Source of the DNA: Xiphophorus maculatus
Taxonomy: Eukaryota > Chordata > Actinopteri > Cyprinodontiformes > Poeciliidae
Reading direction: 5' to 3'
Length of the DNA: 64,000 nucleotides
Assembly (NCBI RefSeq): GCF_002775205.1
Contig: NC_036447.1
Span: 25,340,501 to 25,404,500 of the forward strand
Shown: positions 42,301 through 53,905 of the stretch, piece by piece
Layout: the number at the start of each line of letters is the position of its first letter
Numbering within the stretch: position 1 is the first letter of the stretch
Position numbers and translations under genes: made by a program
The notes under the pieces: model-generated
Database searches by the model: none
Seen by the model: only the letters and a program-made list of their open reading frames with translations
Told to the model about the DNA's origin: nothing

Positions 42301-45300
42301 GTTCCGACCGAGACCCCCTGTGCTCCACCAGAGACCCTGCCTCGGGGGGCTCGTCGTCGCCGGCTGTGGGCGGCCCCCGGGACTCATCGCCACCTCCAGC
42401 GCCGCGGACGGCCTCCGTGGTTCCCGCCTCCAGCGCCGCGGACGGCCGCCGGACCGCCTCCGTGGTTCCCGCCTCCAGCGCCGCGGACGGCCGCCGGACC
42501 GCCTCCGTGGTTCCCGCCTCCAGCGCCGCGGACGGCCGCCGGACCGCCTCCGTGGTTACCGCCTCCGTGGTTCCCGCCTCCAGCGCCGCGGACGGCCGCC
42601 GGACCGCCTCCGTGGTTCCCGCCTCCGTGGTTCCCGCCTCCAGCGCCGCGGACGGCCGCCGGACCGCCTCCGTGGTTCCCGCCTCCAGCGCCGCGGACGG
42701 CCGCCGGACCGCCTCCGTGGTTCCCGCCTCCAGCGCCGCGGACGGCCGCCGGACCGCCTCCGTGGTTCCCGCCTCCAGCGCCGCGGACGGCCGCCGGACC
42801 GCCTCCGTGGTTCCCGCCTCCTTTGCCTCCGCCCACCCTGTGGGTAGTTTTTTGTTGTTTTTGGACTCTTGGCCCTCCCTGTGTTTCCGCCCACGATGGT
42901 GGGTAGTTTTTTGTTTTTCTGGACTCTGGCCCCCCGTCCAGCGCCCCTCCGCCCACCCTTGTTGTGTTTTTGTTTTTTCTGGACTCTGGCCCCCCATCCG
43001 GCGCCCCTCCGCCCACCCTTGTTGTGGTTTTTTTTTTGGGCGTCTGGTAGCCGCCCTTGAGGGAGGGGTACTGTCAGGATCTGTGTTTTTCTGTGTTTAT
43101 TTAGAGTTTTCTGTGTCCTTAGTCTCTTCGTTGTCCTGTCCTCCCCTTGATTGTTCCCAGGTGTGTCTCGTTCTGTGATTACCCTCCCGTGTATTTAACT
43201 CCACCTGTGTTCCTTGTTCCTCGTCGGGTCCTCGTCAATGTTCGTCAATGTTAGCTTCAGTGTCGTCAGTGTGTCCTTGTTCCTGCTGTTCGTAGTTTTG
43301 CCTGGTTTTCTTTATTAAAAAATCATCATTTTCTTCTTACCTGGGTCCGCTGCGTCTGCCTCACCACCTCTACACCCCGCTTCATGACAGTTTCTAATGT
43401 AAATATCTCAGTATAATTGAAGTAAGACTAACTTACAAGCAACGTTTCACAACGACGTAAGGGTTGGCTTTTAAGTTAATTTCTCCTTAATAATGATAAA
43501 CAAACATACTAATTCCACTGGCAGATTTTTATATTTATGGCCTGGAAAAATGTCTTGAATCAACAATAAGAGATTCAGGTTCTGTCCTTAGGACATTTAT
43601 CCAAAAGTATCATATCTTTCATTTTTTTTACCCTGTGCGAATAAAACACGATAAAGTCAATCTTGTTCACCCAGCTCTTGTTTTAAAATTGTGTTAAAGT
43701 TCAACTCGGCCTGAGAAACAAAAAGTTTAAAGACATCAAGAAAAAACCTGAAATGCACCAGATTGTCACTGTTTGTGGCATTTAAAGTCAGAGGTTTTAT
43801 AACATGTAACTCTGAAATGTCCATCCAAACAATGGCAATAACTCACATTAACATGGGATAACCTTTTCTTGAAAATTACAGAATCCAAACAGAATGCCTT
43901 GACTGAAGAAAGAGACACTTTGAGGACAACAAAGTCGTGTAAGTATCAGAATCAATCTCCTCATTTCAGGTGTTTAATGTAATGTAATGTAATGTAACGA
44001 GTAACGCACATTGTGTTTCAGACATTGAGGCCATGTCCAGAACAATCAGTCAGGAAAGAGATGAGCTGAAGGCAAAGATCAACACTTTAAGTGGGTATAA
44101 AGATTTCATCACAGCGTGTACAATTTGCACAGGAATTAATAAACACAAATATAACGAGTTGCAATGTGCAAATAACACATTTTGAGCGGTGGTACTGTTA
44201 ATTTTTTCCACACTTTATCATAGTCATCATGTAACTGCTGTTAATTAACTGTAATTACATGTTAATTACAGCTCATTCACATAGAATGTGCTATTCTATG
44301 TGAATGAGCCCCGGATGCCCATGCTTTAATATGAACATAGTCTTTAGATGTTTGGTCTGCTTCATATTCATATTTCTTCCTATCTTTGGCTTATTTAAAC
44401 ATCTTGGTTCTCTCCTTTGTACTTTGACCCCTTAATTTTCAGTCATTTAAGATTGTCTGTTTATCCTTCCAGATCAACCAGGATGGGTGCTTTTTGAAGG
44501 CAGTGCGTACTACGTTTCTTCTGGGAAAAAGACCTGGCAAGAGAGCAGAAATTACTGTCAGTCAAAAGGTGCAGACTTGATGATCATCAACAGCAGAAGC
44601 AAACAGGTGTGTTCAGGCACCTGCAGAGGGGCGAAGGGGGCTTGAGCCCCGGCCCCCTTTTATCCTTGATGCCCCTAGTGCATCAAGGAGTTGTTTTTTG
44701 GCTTTTTCAACAAAAAAAAATTCTATATTTTATTTTATTTATTTTTTTATCTGTATGTCAGAAGACCTGCTTTTGCCCCTCAGCAATAATATTTAGCTAA
44801 ATGTAATAATTTAGCAAAAATAAACTAGTCTGGCTGCCCTCAGTCTAATAATGACTCTCAGAGCCTCCATGTTGTTCAGACTAACGGGTTCATAGTGAGG
44901 AGGAGGCGGATCTGTGTCCTCTAACTATCAAATTATGGGCAAGAATATATTTTTTCATACACTGGTTTGTGAATAAAAACGTAGAGACCCTCCAAAGGTC
45001 TCTGCACGGCCCTGGGTGTGTGTTTACTTCTCTTTATGACCTTCATCCTTACACCTGGCAGATTTAGGTTGAAAGTAATATTTCAGATTGATTAGCATGT
45101 TTCTTCTGACTTGAATTATTATTAATGTTCTGGAGTCACCACTGGAAACTGGAGGCGGAGCAAAAGATTACGCTGATGGAAAGCAAACTTTCCTACCTCG
45201 AAGCTTTGCTTTTATCACCACTGATTGCTCACTAAGAATTGAAATACAAGACTCTGCCAGGAGTGTGAATAATTTAGTTCTTCACTCTACCAAGCAAAGC

Positions 45301-45904
45301 CGCCTGCTTTTTTAATATTGTGAATAAAATTTGTTTCCAAGGTTTATGGAAACAAGTTTCAGAAGTACATGTGGATTGGACTGACTGATGGAGAAACAGA
45401 CGGAACATGGAAATGGGTAGATGGGAGTCTAGTTACCACGAGGTAAATTTGTTTCATTACTACATAAACATCCATTTTTCACAGTTCTGCTAAGATCTAT
45501 ATTATTCTATATCTTATTGTAAGAAATCAAGTAAACAAAGAAATACATTTTCTGATGCACTGCGTTGTCTTTATTTCATATTTCAAAGGACAAAATGAAT
45601 CATTTCTGGATAGCAAATGTTTTTTGTTTTTTTTTACTTTGGTTCATATTTAGGTGACTTCCTTGACCTTATTATGTGTCACAAAGTTGTTGTTTTTTTT
45701 GTGATTTTGTCCAGCCCACCCAGTTTCAGAAATTGTACTGAGTGAAGTTTTCTTCTTTTTTTTAGCTACTGGACAGTTGGCGAGCCAAATGGTAAAACAC
45801 TGGAGAACTGTGGGAACATAAAGACTTACACTACGGAGAATAGCTGGAACGATGAACTCTGCTCCCATTCCCTCAACTGGATCTGTGAATTAAAGCTAAT
45901 CTAG
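33387..45904 (+). CDS. C-type lectin B with a long modular coiled-coil neck
   Basis: Twenty exons join in phase to 508 residues: 33387-33507, 34004-34087, 34592-34651, 35396-35464, 35971-36027, 37466-37528, 37650-37718, 37930-37986, 38398-38460, 38624-38692, 38882-38938, 39370-39432, 39589-39657, 39808-39864, 40065-40133, 43882-43938, 44022-44090, 44473-44606, 45342-45442 and 45766-45904. Residues 1-40 are cytosolic, followed by a membrane anchor (LGLLCLLQLSLIISLAL). Residues ~69-384 are a neck from fifteen exons of 57-69 bases, nearly all with an LTEERDEL-like core and several NLT sequons. The lectin domain has WIGLTD, EPN, ENC and WND, so calcium-dependent mannose-type binding is expected. 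The first neck acceptor is a triple AGCAGCAG, so one or two residues may vary. The introns carry a hAT MITE, a Tc1 copy and a young LTR element. Confidence 0.88.
34712..35162. mobile_element. hAT-type MITE with 8-bp target duplication
   Basis: The ends TAGAGACGCAC and the complement of TAGGGATGCAC are flanked by the direct repeat ATATGAAG at 34704-34711 and 35163-35170. The 451-base body has repeated GATAACCAATACC- and CCGATACC-like wording. Eight-base duplications are the hAT hallmark. No coding capacity. It lies in lectin B intron 3. Confidence 0.85.
36095..37155 (+). mobile_element. Tc1-like transposon, 5' truncated
   Basis: 36250-36640 encodes the catalytic part of a DD34E transposase (HKKALKQFAEDMSTKDMDYW, LWSEETKINLFGSDG, VKHGGGNTMIWGCMS). 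The frame is then broken, although DPKHTS-like and SPDLNP-like text can be followed to about 36900. The inner repeat GGGGTGTACTCACTTTTGTT (36960-36979) and the outer end GTACTCACTTTTGTGGTACA up to 37155 form the right terminus. The left inverted repeat and the DNA-binding domain are missing. It lies in lectin B intron 5. Confidence 0.85.
40278..40595 (+). repeat. 5' LTR
   Basis: 318 bases, starts TGTCAGGATCTG and ends CTTCATGACA, identical by eye to the 3' LTR. It contains GTGTATTTAACTCCACC and an ATTAAAAAA tract that could serve as promoter and polyadenylation signals; this is inference only. Confidence 0.9.
40825..41180 (+). repeat. 75-bp tandem repeat, ~5 copies, in the LTR element
   Basis: Each unit begins CGACGTGAGCCGCCGG. 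The period of about 75 bases equals 25 codons, so the frame is kept. Confidence 0.8.
41177..41960 (+). repeat. Two 36-bp tandem arrays in the LTR element
   Basis: First about 14 copies of a 36-base unit containing GCGGCCGGTTCCAAGGCTTC (PRPVPRLRCGSP), then about 8 copies of a different 36-base unit containing GCACCCGAGGCCGAGTCAGC (GAPEAESAGVPA). Both units are 12 codons, which keeps several frames open on both strands. Confidence 0.9.
42395..42825 (+). repeat. 42-bp tandem array in the LTR element
   Basis: About eight units of CCTCCAGCGCCGCGGACGGC plus a CCGTGGTTCCCG segment, reading PPWFPPPAPRTAAG in one frame. Some units carry an extra partial copy. A 27-base CVPPETETP array lies just before it (about 42140-42310). 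Confidence 0.85.
43072..43389 (+). repeat. 3' LTR
   Basis: 318 bases, identical by eye to 40278-40595, and directly followed by the target duplication GTTTC. Confidence 0.9.
44271..44309. other. Perfect 17-bp hairpin in lectin B intron 17
   Basis: GCTCATTCACATAGAAT and its exact complement are separated by GTGCT. It may be a collapsed MITE. No function assigned. Confidence 0.6.
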
Positions 45905-46825
45905 TAACTGTGATTCATATCACATAAACAAAAAAGACAAACATTAAAAAAAACACACTTATTAAAACTCCCTCATGTTGATAATATTTGCACATTTGTC
46001 TGCTTTGTTTGGATGTGATGCTCTGAAGGTGATACTGGAGATGCACCGATCCACATTTTGTGAGCGATTTCAAATCTTTGGTTTTTGATCAAAGTTTGAC
46101 CTGCTGAGTCTGATTTTAAATTTCTCTTATAAAAACATTCAATGTTTGTTTCCACACTCCCTGCAGTGAGTTGTCTTTAATTGTTAATATTACGAGTAGA
46201 GGCAACTGCAGAGGTGTAAAAATCATTGTTTTCCAAGAATAAAAGTTCATTGTGATAATCAATTTATTCTAACAGATGATTTTTGTAAACCCCAAAACTG
46301 ACATGGTTTGTATTGTTAATTTTTCTGTTTATTTTATTGTTTTCTTAATTACGGTTCCATGATAGGAACAATGGACATCAGCAGGTTTTAATTCTGAGTA
46401 AAGCATTATTCTGGTCATGTGACCTTTTATCAGCTGTTACATTAAGATTAAATAAGTTCAGCAACAAGTTTCTGCCTCAGCAGGTCGTCAGGAGTTCAGA
46501 CACAAATAAACCACAGGATGTGAAGTAAAATAGTTCTACTGTACGTTTCATTTATTACTAAATGTCAGTGGATGTGAAATAATTTTTTTTAAAGCTGTGC
46601 TTCATTCTTTTGGGGTTAAACAGAGAGAATATTTTAGTTTTGATATTACAGGGTGTGTAGATAACGGAGGAGAAAAATGAAGAAGATCTTCCAGCTTGAT
46701 CAGCATTGATGAGTTTAAGCAACGTTGATGAAAAGTGAACAATAAAAGGGACAATGCTGCCACAGACCAGAACCATTTGAGGTCAACACCTTGCTGTGGT
46801 TTTATCAGAGCCCGGCTCCTAAAAC
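45905..46825. other. Spacer between lectins B and C
   Basis: Holds the lectin B 3' UTR, with AATAAA at 46238-46243 as a possible polyadenylation signal. A fragment beginning GAGATGCACCGAT near 46030 resembles a hAT-like MITE end. The presumed lectin C promoter follows. No other exon is seen. Confidence 0.5.
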
Positions 46826-49800
46826 ATGGAGTCGTTTTTAAGCGATGAAGAACATGAAATGTCTTCGCTACATGAGAGCAGCAGCTCTGTTTCAGCCAGG
46901 AATGGTGCGTTCAAGAGCAGCTCCAGTAAAGACAAAGCCACTCATACACATGGTGATTATAATTTTTCTCATTTTTCCAGGTCATTTATTTATATATATT
47001 TGGTGTATAACATATATTTTATACTAATCTGTTTAAAATCTTGCTGCAGTGGTTGTCTTTTCTTTTCTTGATGTTTAATTCTGATACGTAGCTTTATTCT
47101 AACACAGGCTAATGCTTCCTTCATAACAAGAGTGACCAAAATTGGACAAAAGTTCTCATAAAATCTTGTTTTTTTTTTACTAAAGCATGCAAATAAAATT
47201 GCGAAGCTTTTTTCACCAGTTCGACGACAAACTAGGCAGGCAATACTTTAATGTAAAAGATAAATTATACACGTTATTTTTTCTCTCTTTCTTCCTTTCA
47301 GGAAAGGCACGTGTAGATCAGCAGAGCTTAAAAAGGTTTTGCACACTTGGTTTATTGAAAGAAAGGTGTCTGATTAGTAAATTATTTTGGGCTCAATATA
47401 AAAAGAAAGATACAATAGAAACAAATTTCATCTGTCCGCCTCATTAAGAACAGGCTTTTGCTCACTCTTATTTTGAAAATGATATTTAGCCAAGCTCAAG
47501 CCATTGGTTAAAGCAAGTAGAGCGTCCATCCTCAACATTGAGAATAAATGTTCATCACTCTACCAGCCACTGGCATTTACCAGTGGAACCAAATGGTAAA
47601 TGAAAGACTTTTTAATGACTTTCATTAGAAAGCCTTTTAACGAAGTCATAAAATATGTTCATTTCTCTATTTCTGTACTTTTGCGTGGAAACAATAAATA
47701 CGACTTTTGTAGAAGACATAGAGGCAGTGTTTTCGAAAAAACAAATTTAATTTAATTCAGTCACAATACACACAAATCCATATATCACCCTTCGTTGCCT
47801 GGGTATAAAGTTTAGGTTCAGTCAAAAGTGATTTTGGTTGATTAGTAAACTTTCAAGATGTGTGAGTTTATGTAATTTTCTTCCTTCAAGCTGAGAAATG
47901 TTTATGTTTCCAAGTGTTTTTCTGTTTTTTCTCCATGCAGCAGTGAGTCTGTACAGACTGGTCGCTGCTGTCCTTGGACTCATACGTGCACTACAGGCTG
48001 CTCTCAACGTCTCTCTTTCTCTTGCTCTCTGTAAGTAACCTCCTTTCCAAGTCTCTGGTGTCAAGCTCATTTTTACAAACGCACTGCAAGCAAAAACACA
48101 AAAACTACAGAATGGCAAAATGAAAGACATTAAGTTCATGTATTTGCTCTAAATTGTAAAGAAAGCCCCAAAATAAGCAATGGATGTTCTTTTTTAGACC
48201 TGAAAGCTGGAAACAAAACCCTGAGTGAAGAAGTAGACGAACTGTGGACGGGCCTCGGTATTTATGATGTTGTTCATTAAACACAGGACAAAAATTGGTG
48301 GAAGAAAAAAAGTTGTTGTTTTTTTTAAAAAGACCCTCAACATATCATAAACAAAGTATATTTAAAAGAATAAATAAATCACTTAAAGCGATACAGACAT
48401 AGTTGAAGGTTGCCAAAGAATAATGACATCGGTTGAACGTTGTAATAGAACGGACACGCCTACACTGAAGAGCAAAGAAGTGAGAATTTACAACAGATAG
48501 GTTAAAACAAGACAAATAAGGTAAAAGTAGGACACTAAAACAAGCTTCAAGAAGAAGAACAAAATACTCAAAAGAGTAAAATAACTATTGAGCTGACAGT
48601 AGAAAGAAAATGAGAAGCAACTTTTGAAGGGAATGTGAAACCATTTGCAAAAAAAGTTATGTTTCTAAGTGATCCTGAAGGTGACATATGAGAGGAGAGC
48701 AGAGCGCAAAACTGACTTCCAACTGACTGCAGATTCAGCAAATTTGACAAACAGAGGTACTGAAACCTAACTTTGAAATCCCAGAACGTGAAACAGAAAG
48801 ATTAGAAACAAAGGACAAGAACCCGTGGGAAACGATTTGACAAATCCTGTTTGTTGTTTTAGCACAAAAGAATTGCATTTTGGCATGTAAACCTATATCA
48901 ATGCACAGTAACTATTCACATTTTAATGTAGTTAGTTATGAAAGTCATGATCATCTGCCAAACAGGTTTGGGTCCCAGATTGGGAATTCTGACTGAAGAG
49001 GGAGACGAACTCAGAGCGACCTATGGTAAGCCATGTTAGTCTTGTTGCCTGTAAGTAACCTTTTTCCTCTTGAACTGAAACTGTATGGAAATTTGAAGCA
49101 TAAATAGTTTTTTAATGAAGTCATATAATATCTTTACTTATTCTAATCTGTAGTCTGTAAATGGTTTATACAATTTTCATGGTTCCAATTCAAGATCTTT
49201 TCAAAATAAAATTGTAATGTACACGCAAAAGTTCCACCACAGAACAAAAACAAGTGGCATCCATTTAAAAATTAAGAAACTGAGCATGTGTGAAGTATTA
49301 TTTGTCTTCTAAAGGGTAACGATGCTTTTATTTGTCCTCTTTGGGTGGTTCTGTTACAGATGTGGAGACACGCTGTAAAAACCTGACTGAAGAGAGAGAT
49401 GCATTAAAGAAGCAGCTAGGTGACTTTGGTATGTAGGAGTCACAATTATTCATAATATAAAAGACAAAAGCTAAATGGAAACTTTTTTTATGAGCTAAGC
49501 ATCATAATGCATTATCATAAAAAACAGACTTTAAATAAAGCGTCGACTGAAAATGTCAGCTTTACAGTTTAATTCCCTGGCAGAAGAGCGAGACCAATTA
49601 AAAACAATCAACTTCAGTGATTGTTAGACAATGTCTACATTCTTTCCATAATTGTGGAAAAACTTCATATAAATTGAAATCAGCACTTATCATGTGAAGA
49701 CCAACATAAATGGACATTTGCATTAAAGTATTTGATTGTGAAGAAACGACTAAATCAACATGCCCACCCAAAATGTCAGTTTTACAGCGCAACACGTTGA

Positions 49801-52800
49801 CTGCAGAGAGAGACGCGTTGAAGAAGATCAATGTTGGTGAGTTTATTGGTAACTTGGTGTTTGTTAGGAGAGAGAAACTGAGCACAGCAATCTATGAGGA
49901 GTCATTTTTATGTCTTGGTACAAACTGCATGGATGACTTTTTTTGTTTTTGTTTTGTTTTTAAGAGTATCCTGAAACATTTATGTTGTATACAAAAAACT
50001 AAAAAAGTTAAAAATGTGTTTTTAGACCTTGAGTCCAGTAAGAGAAACCTGACTGAAGAGAGAGACGAGCTACAGATGAAATTAAGTGAGTTTTTTTTCA
50101 ATAGAATCATTTCACAATAGAGGATCTCCCAATGAACTGTAAAAAACAAATAGATCCAGTTTATATACAGCAATATGCAGTCAGTTCATTTTAATCACAT
50201 GGAGAAACTCAAAGTCAATGACCTGCCTACCAATTTGATCGTAATTTTAACATCGTCCAGTTGAGTTGAGTTTATTACAGCAGTTGCATCAAGTCACTGA
50301 TGTTGCATCAATCTCTCCTCTTGAAAGAGCAGAAATACACATTGGTCAGCTGATTGCACTGAGGCGTCATGTTTGCTTGATTTCCTTGCTTCCACAGGGC
50401 GATGTGCATGTGAAAATGATATTAAGATATGATAAACCGATGAAATTATGCTGAATTCTCTGTGCAGTCACAAGATCGATAACAAATGCTCACTTGTTTG
50501 TTCAGGAACATCCTGTGTCCTAACAAAACATGTTTTGTTCTGTCTGAAACTAAGACAGGAAGATGTACTAATTGACTTGTATTGATAGAAAATGGTCAAA
50601 GGAAAGAACTGAATCTAAGCAGAAACAAAAATCATAAGGGAACATATTGCTAAATTAATGATTTTTGATTTTACTTTTTCAGTTGTTAGAAAAACCTAAA
50701 AATGTCAAACACAACAACACAAAAATACTAATTTATCTTCACAACACTTCAAGTAATTAAAGTTTCATCTTAATTTGAATCTATTTATGGATGTGAATAT
50801 AATAATGCCATTGCAAATAATCCGATTTATTGCTTTTAGCTTCACAGCAAATTTCACTTACTAATGAGAGGGACGGACTGAAGAGGACAAACTCTGGTAA
50901 GTGTGACGATTGCATTGGTCCAATAGCCATCAGGTCTCAGATGACTTTACTGTAATCAAAAGAAGAATCGTGTGTTTGAGAATCGTACTGAATTCCTGCT
51001 CACAAACTGAAAGTGTAAGCTCAAGTATGACACGTTTTAGAGCAAAGACATGAAATCCTGCTTTAAAGCCGAAAATCTATGCTCTTGATTTATGGCCTTA
51101 AAATTTCTCCATAATCCTGTGGTGAAACTGTGTGAGAGTGTGTGTGTTGTCAACATAGTTAACAGTCGCTGCATGTGTTACCATCATCCATCCAACAGAA
51201 TATTCTGTTTCAGGTATTGAAGCCAAGTCTCAAAGACTATCGCTGGAAAACAGTCAACTCAGCATTGAGCTTACTACCTGCAGTAAGTAGGAAACCTACA
51301 GACTATAAAGTTATAGAAAAACAATGTTGTAGTGATTCATTTAACCCCCTGAATTCTTCAAATCAGATTTAAAAAGCTTACATTTCTCCATGTGGACATG
51401 TGTTAATGTTTGGCCTGTTGTGGCAGGATCGGAGAAGTTAGGCCTGACTACTGAGAAAAATAATCTGACGAAGAAGCTGAGTGATTTTGGTGAGTTTGAC
51501 TCTTAATTTGGTAAAGGTAAGTTTGCTGGAGACTGAAAAGACATTTTGGAAATCGTCACAACAAATGATCTGTTGTTAAAGCGGGTACAAACTGGTGCCG
51601 GGTCAGAACAGAACCTCCAGAGGCAGACCATCATTAACATCGGGTACACACAGTCCAATATTGTGAATAATAAGCAACATAGCTATAGAACATTTCAATG
51701 TGTGCTCTTAATGAACATCTTCATGTTTTGTCTTCATGCACTGACATTTTCTTCTTTTTTTTTTAAATAGCTAAATTTGCGCAGGCACAATGGGTGTATT
51801 TCGGTGGTAGCTTCTACTATATTTCTGCAACCCAGAGGTCCTGGCAAAGCAGTCAATATTTCTGCCAGTATCAAGGAGCCGACCTGGTGATCATAAACAG
51901 CAGAGAAGAAGAGGTTTGTATGCTAATATTTGTTTCTATGGAGCATATAAGTACAGTATTAGTATCAGTTTCTAAGATGACATCGTTTCCCAATCAGAAA
52001 GTTCTACAATTTGACGTTCTATGCTCAGAGGAAAGGCTCCATTGGTCATAGTGAAACCTGTGGAGAGTCTATGTCACGTCTAACCATGTCTATCTCTACT
52101 TTACATCATTTCTGTTTGGCCAAACTTAGTGAACAACCTTAGCGCTGAAGAAAAGTTCATTTCTGTCAAGCAGCTTTCTTGAGAGATTTTCATTCAACAT
52201 GGCTGAATCTCCAATAAGATGTTTTAGATCCTCTGTCTTACATTGGTATCGTAATGTGTCTGCATTTACAAAGAGATTGTGCTGAGAGATCCAACTGTAC
52301 AATATTTATTGCCAGGATGTTTTGTAACAGTAAACAATCAAAGACAAATTTATTAGAATTCTTGCTAAGCGTGCTTTTTGCTTCAGAGCAGAAATAGTTA
52401 TTGAATTTATTGAAACGAGGGTTTCTCCAAGCAGTTCTGTTCAGTTTTTGCACCAAGACATAACTCAATTTGTTTAGAGAATCAATAAAGTTGATCTGCA
52501 AACTTGTGGGACATTCTGTTGGACTAGATTAAGGAATTCAAACAAAGCAACACTGATGTTCTGGATGCTGCTTCAGCTGTGCAATCTTTAATTATTTATA
52601 TTCCTGTTTGTGTGATCCAGCAATTCACAAGAAAGTTTCAAAAGAGGGCCTGGATTGGTCTTACTGACAGAATACAAGAGGGGTCCTGGAAATGGGTGGA
52701 TGGGACTGCGCTAACACAAAGGTTCACACATTAATGTTCAGTCTAATTCAACCATAAACAGACAGACTCTTCACAGTTGTTCTTTACCTAAAACTTATTA

Positions 52801-52966
52801 ATCTCTTTTTTATTTTAGCTACTGGCGCTTTGGAGAGCCTAACCATTTTAAAGGCAGAAATGAGGACTGTGTAGAGATACAGAACTTTGACTCCGAACGC
52901 AACTGGAATGATGCTCAATGTGCAAACGATAACTACTGGATCTGTGAAAAGAACTTTGATATTTAA
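46826..52966 (+). CDS. C-type lectin C, type II membrane receptor with an arginine in the anchor
   Basis: Fourteen exons join in phase to 385 residues: 46826-46952, 47944-48030, 48198-48257, 48966-49025, 49360-49428, 49560-49616, 49780-49836, 50026-50085, 50840-50896, 51214-51282, 51427-51489, 51771-51913, 52621-52721 and 52819-52966. The cytosolic part is acidic and serine-rich ([15 protein letters not shown]). The membrane segment ([20 protein letters not shown]) has an arginine that A and B lack. The neck comes from nine short exons; exons 6 and 7 are adjacent 57-base types that look duplicated ([12 protein letters not shown] and [12 protein letters not shown]). The lectin domain has WIGLTD, WKWVDG, EPNHF, EDCVEI and WND. 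Donors after exons 1, 3 and 6 are weak (GTGATT, GTATTT, GTGATT). The exon 2 acceptor is a NAGNAG (47941 or 47944). Confidence 0.85.
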
Positions 52967-53905
52967 CATAAACAAGAGTTTTCTGTTTGTAGCCTATTTT
53001 TTAAAATAGTTTATAAGACAAAAATATAATTCTGTGCTTTCCAATGGAACCACAAAGTACCTGCTTTAGTTATTCTTTGAGTTCTAAATTGATGTAATTA
53101 GAACAATTCAAGAATTTGACGGTTGACTTTTTATTGCTTTGGTCATCGATACCCAGTTAGCTCAAATTAGCAGTCATTGTGTGCTTTTTGTCATTCTGGC
53201 TCATCAGTTATGTATCTTATTAGTCTGACTTGTTCTTTCTCAATAGTTAAAGTCATTTAAGGAAGTTCATCTCTGCATCTTATAAATGTCTATGTGAAAC
53301 TTTAGTTAACCAAAGACAATTGTAATAAAATTGACCAAGTTTATTTTTTGACTAACCTATTTTAATGGCACGGTGGCCATTTTGATGACATGTTTAGAGT
53401 TACTGTTTATTGTTGTGAGTTAGCATTTTAAAAAACTAAAAGTTGAGTTGCATTTTAATGCTGGTTGGTAATCAGCCAATCTAATGGCTGATTACAACAG
53501 CCAATAGATTGTGTGTGTGTTTTAAAAAAAATAATTTTCAATTATAAGCAAGCAAAATAAAAAAAATATGAAAAACGCATATTCTTTTACTGTTTAAAAT
53601 ACATTATAACAAAAGCAAAAAAATATCCGGGTCTACAACTAAATACGTATCACGATACAAAAGTTTTGCAGCTCCAAGATTCCACTGGGAATGACCATTT
53701 TTTATGTACAGTATGTATATAGACACGTCCTCTAAATCTCCCTCTGCAATATGGCGAGATCGCTGACGTTCCAAATGAATGTGCAGCGCACTAGCGCCTC
53801 GCGCGATGAAGTGACGTAGTTGCAAAGGGTCAATATCCATAGAAACCAGTAGGGGGCGATAGACAGCACATCAGGTTTTACTTCCTCAAACAAAGAATGA
53901 GATAA
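52967..53905. other. Spacer downstream of lectin C
   Basis: AT-rich 3' UTR and spacer. A 78-codon minus frame near 53604-53840 lies over sequence with a GTAGGGGGCGATAGAC-type repeat motif and is not supported as a gene. The segment ends where the large TIR element begins. Confidence 0.5.
53324..53329 (+). terminator. Lectin C polyadenylation signal
   Basis: AATAAA lies 358 bases after the stop codon. Confidence 0.5.

Larger units (their letters stand above)
40278..43389 (+). mobile_element. Young non-autonomous LTR retroelement
   Basis: A 3,112-base element with two 318-base LTRs (TGTCAGG...ATGACA) that I read as identical. It is flanked by a 5-base target duplication GTTTC (40273-40277 and 43390-43394). 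A purine-rich tract (GAGGGAGGGG) precedes the 3' LTR. The interior is GC-rich, unlike its surroundings, and has one long proline/arginine-rich open frame (40633-42906). It has no recognisable protease, reverse transcriptase or integrase, so it would depend on another element. Structurally it looks whole, and by LTR identity it is very recent. Superfamily not assigned; Ty3/Gypsy-related parentage is a guess. It lies in lectin B intron 15. Confidence 0.88.

Noticed and set aside
40631-43178. Several long frames in other frames and on the minus strand
   Set aside because: 36-, 42- and 75-base repeats keep many frames open at once; these are shadows of the repeat arrays in the LTR element.
53604-53840. 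78-codon minus-strand frame
   Set aside because: It overlaps repeat-like sequence and lacks splice context or recognisable domains.
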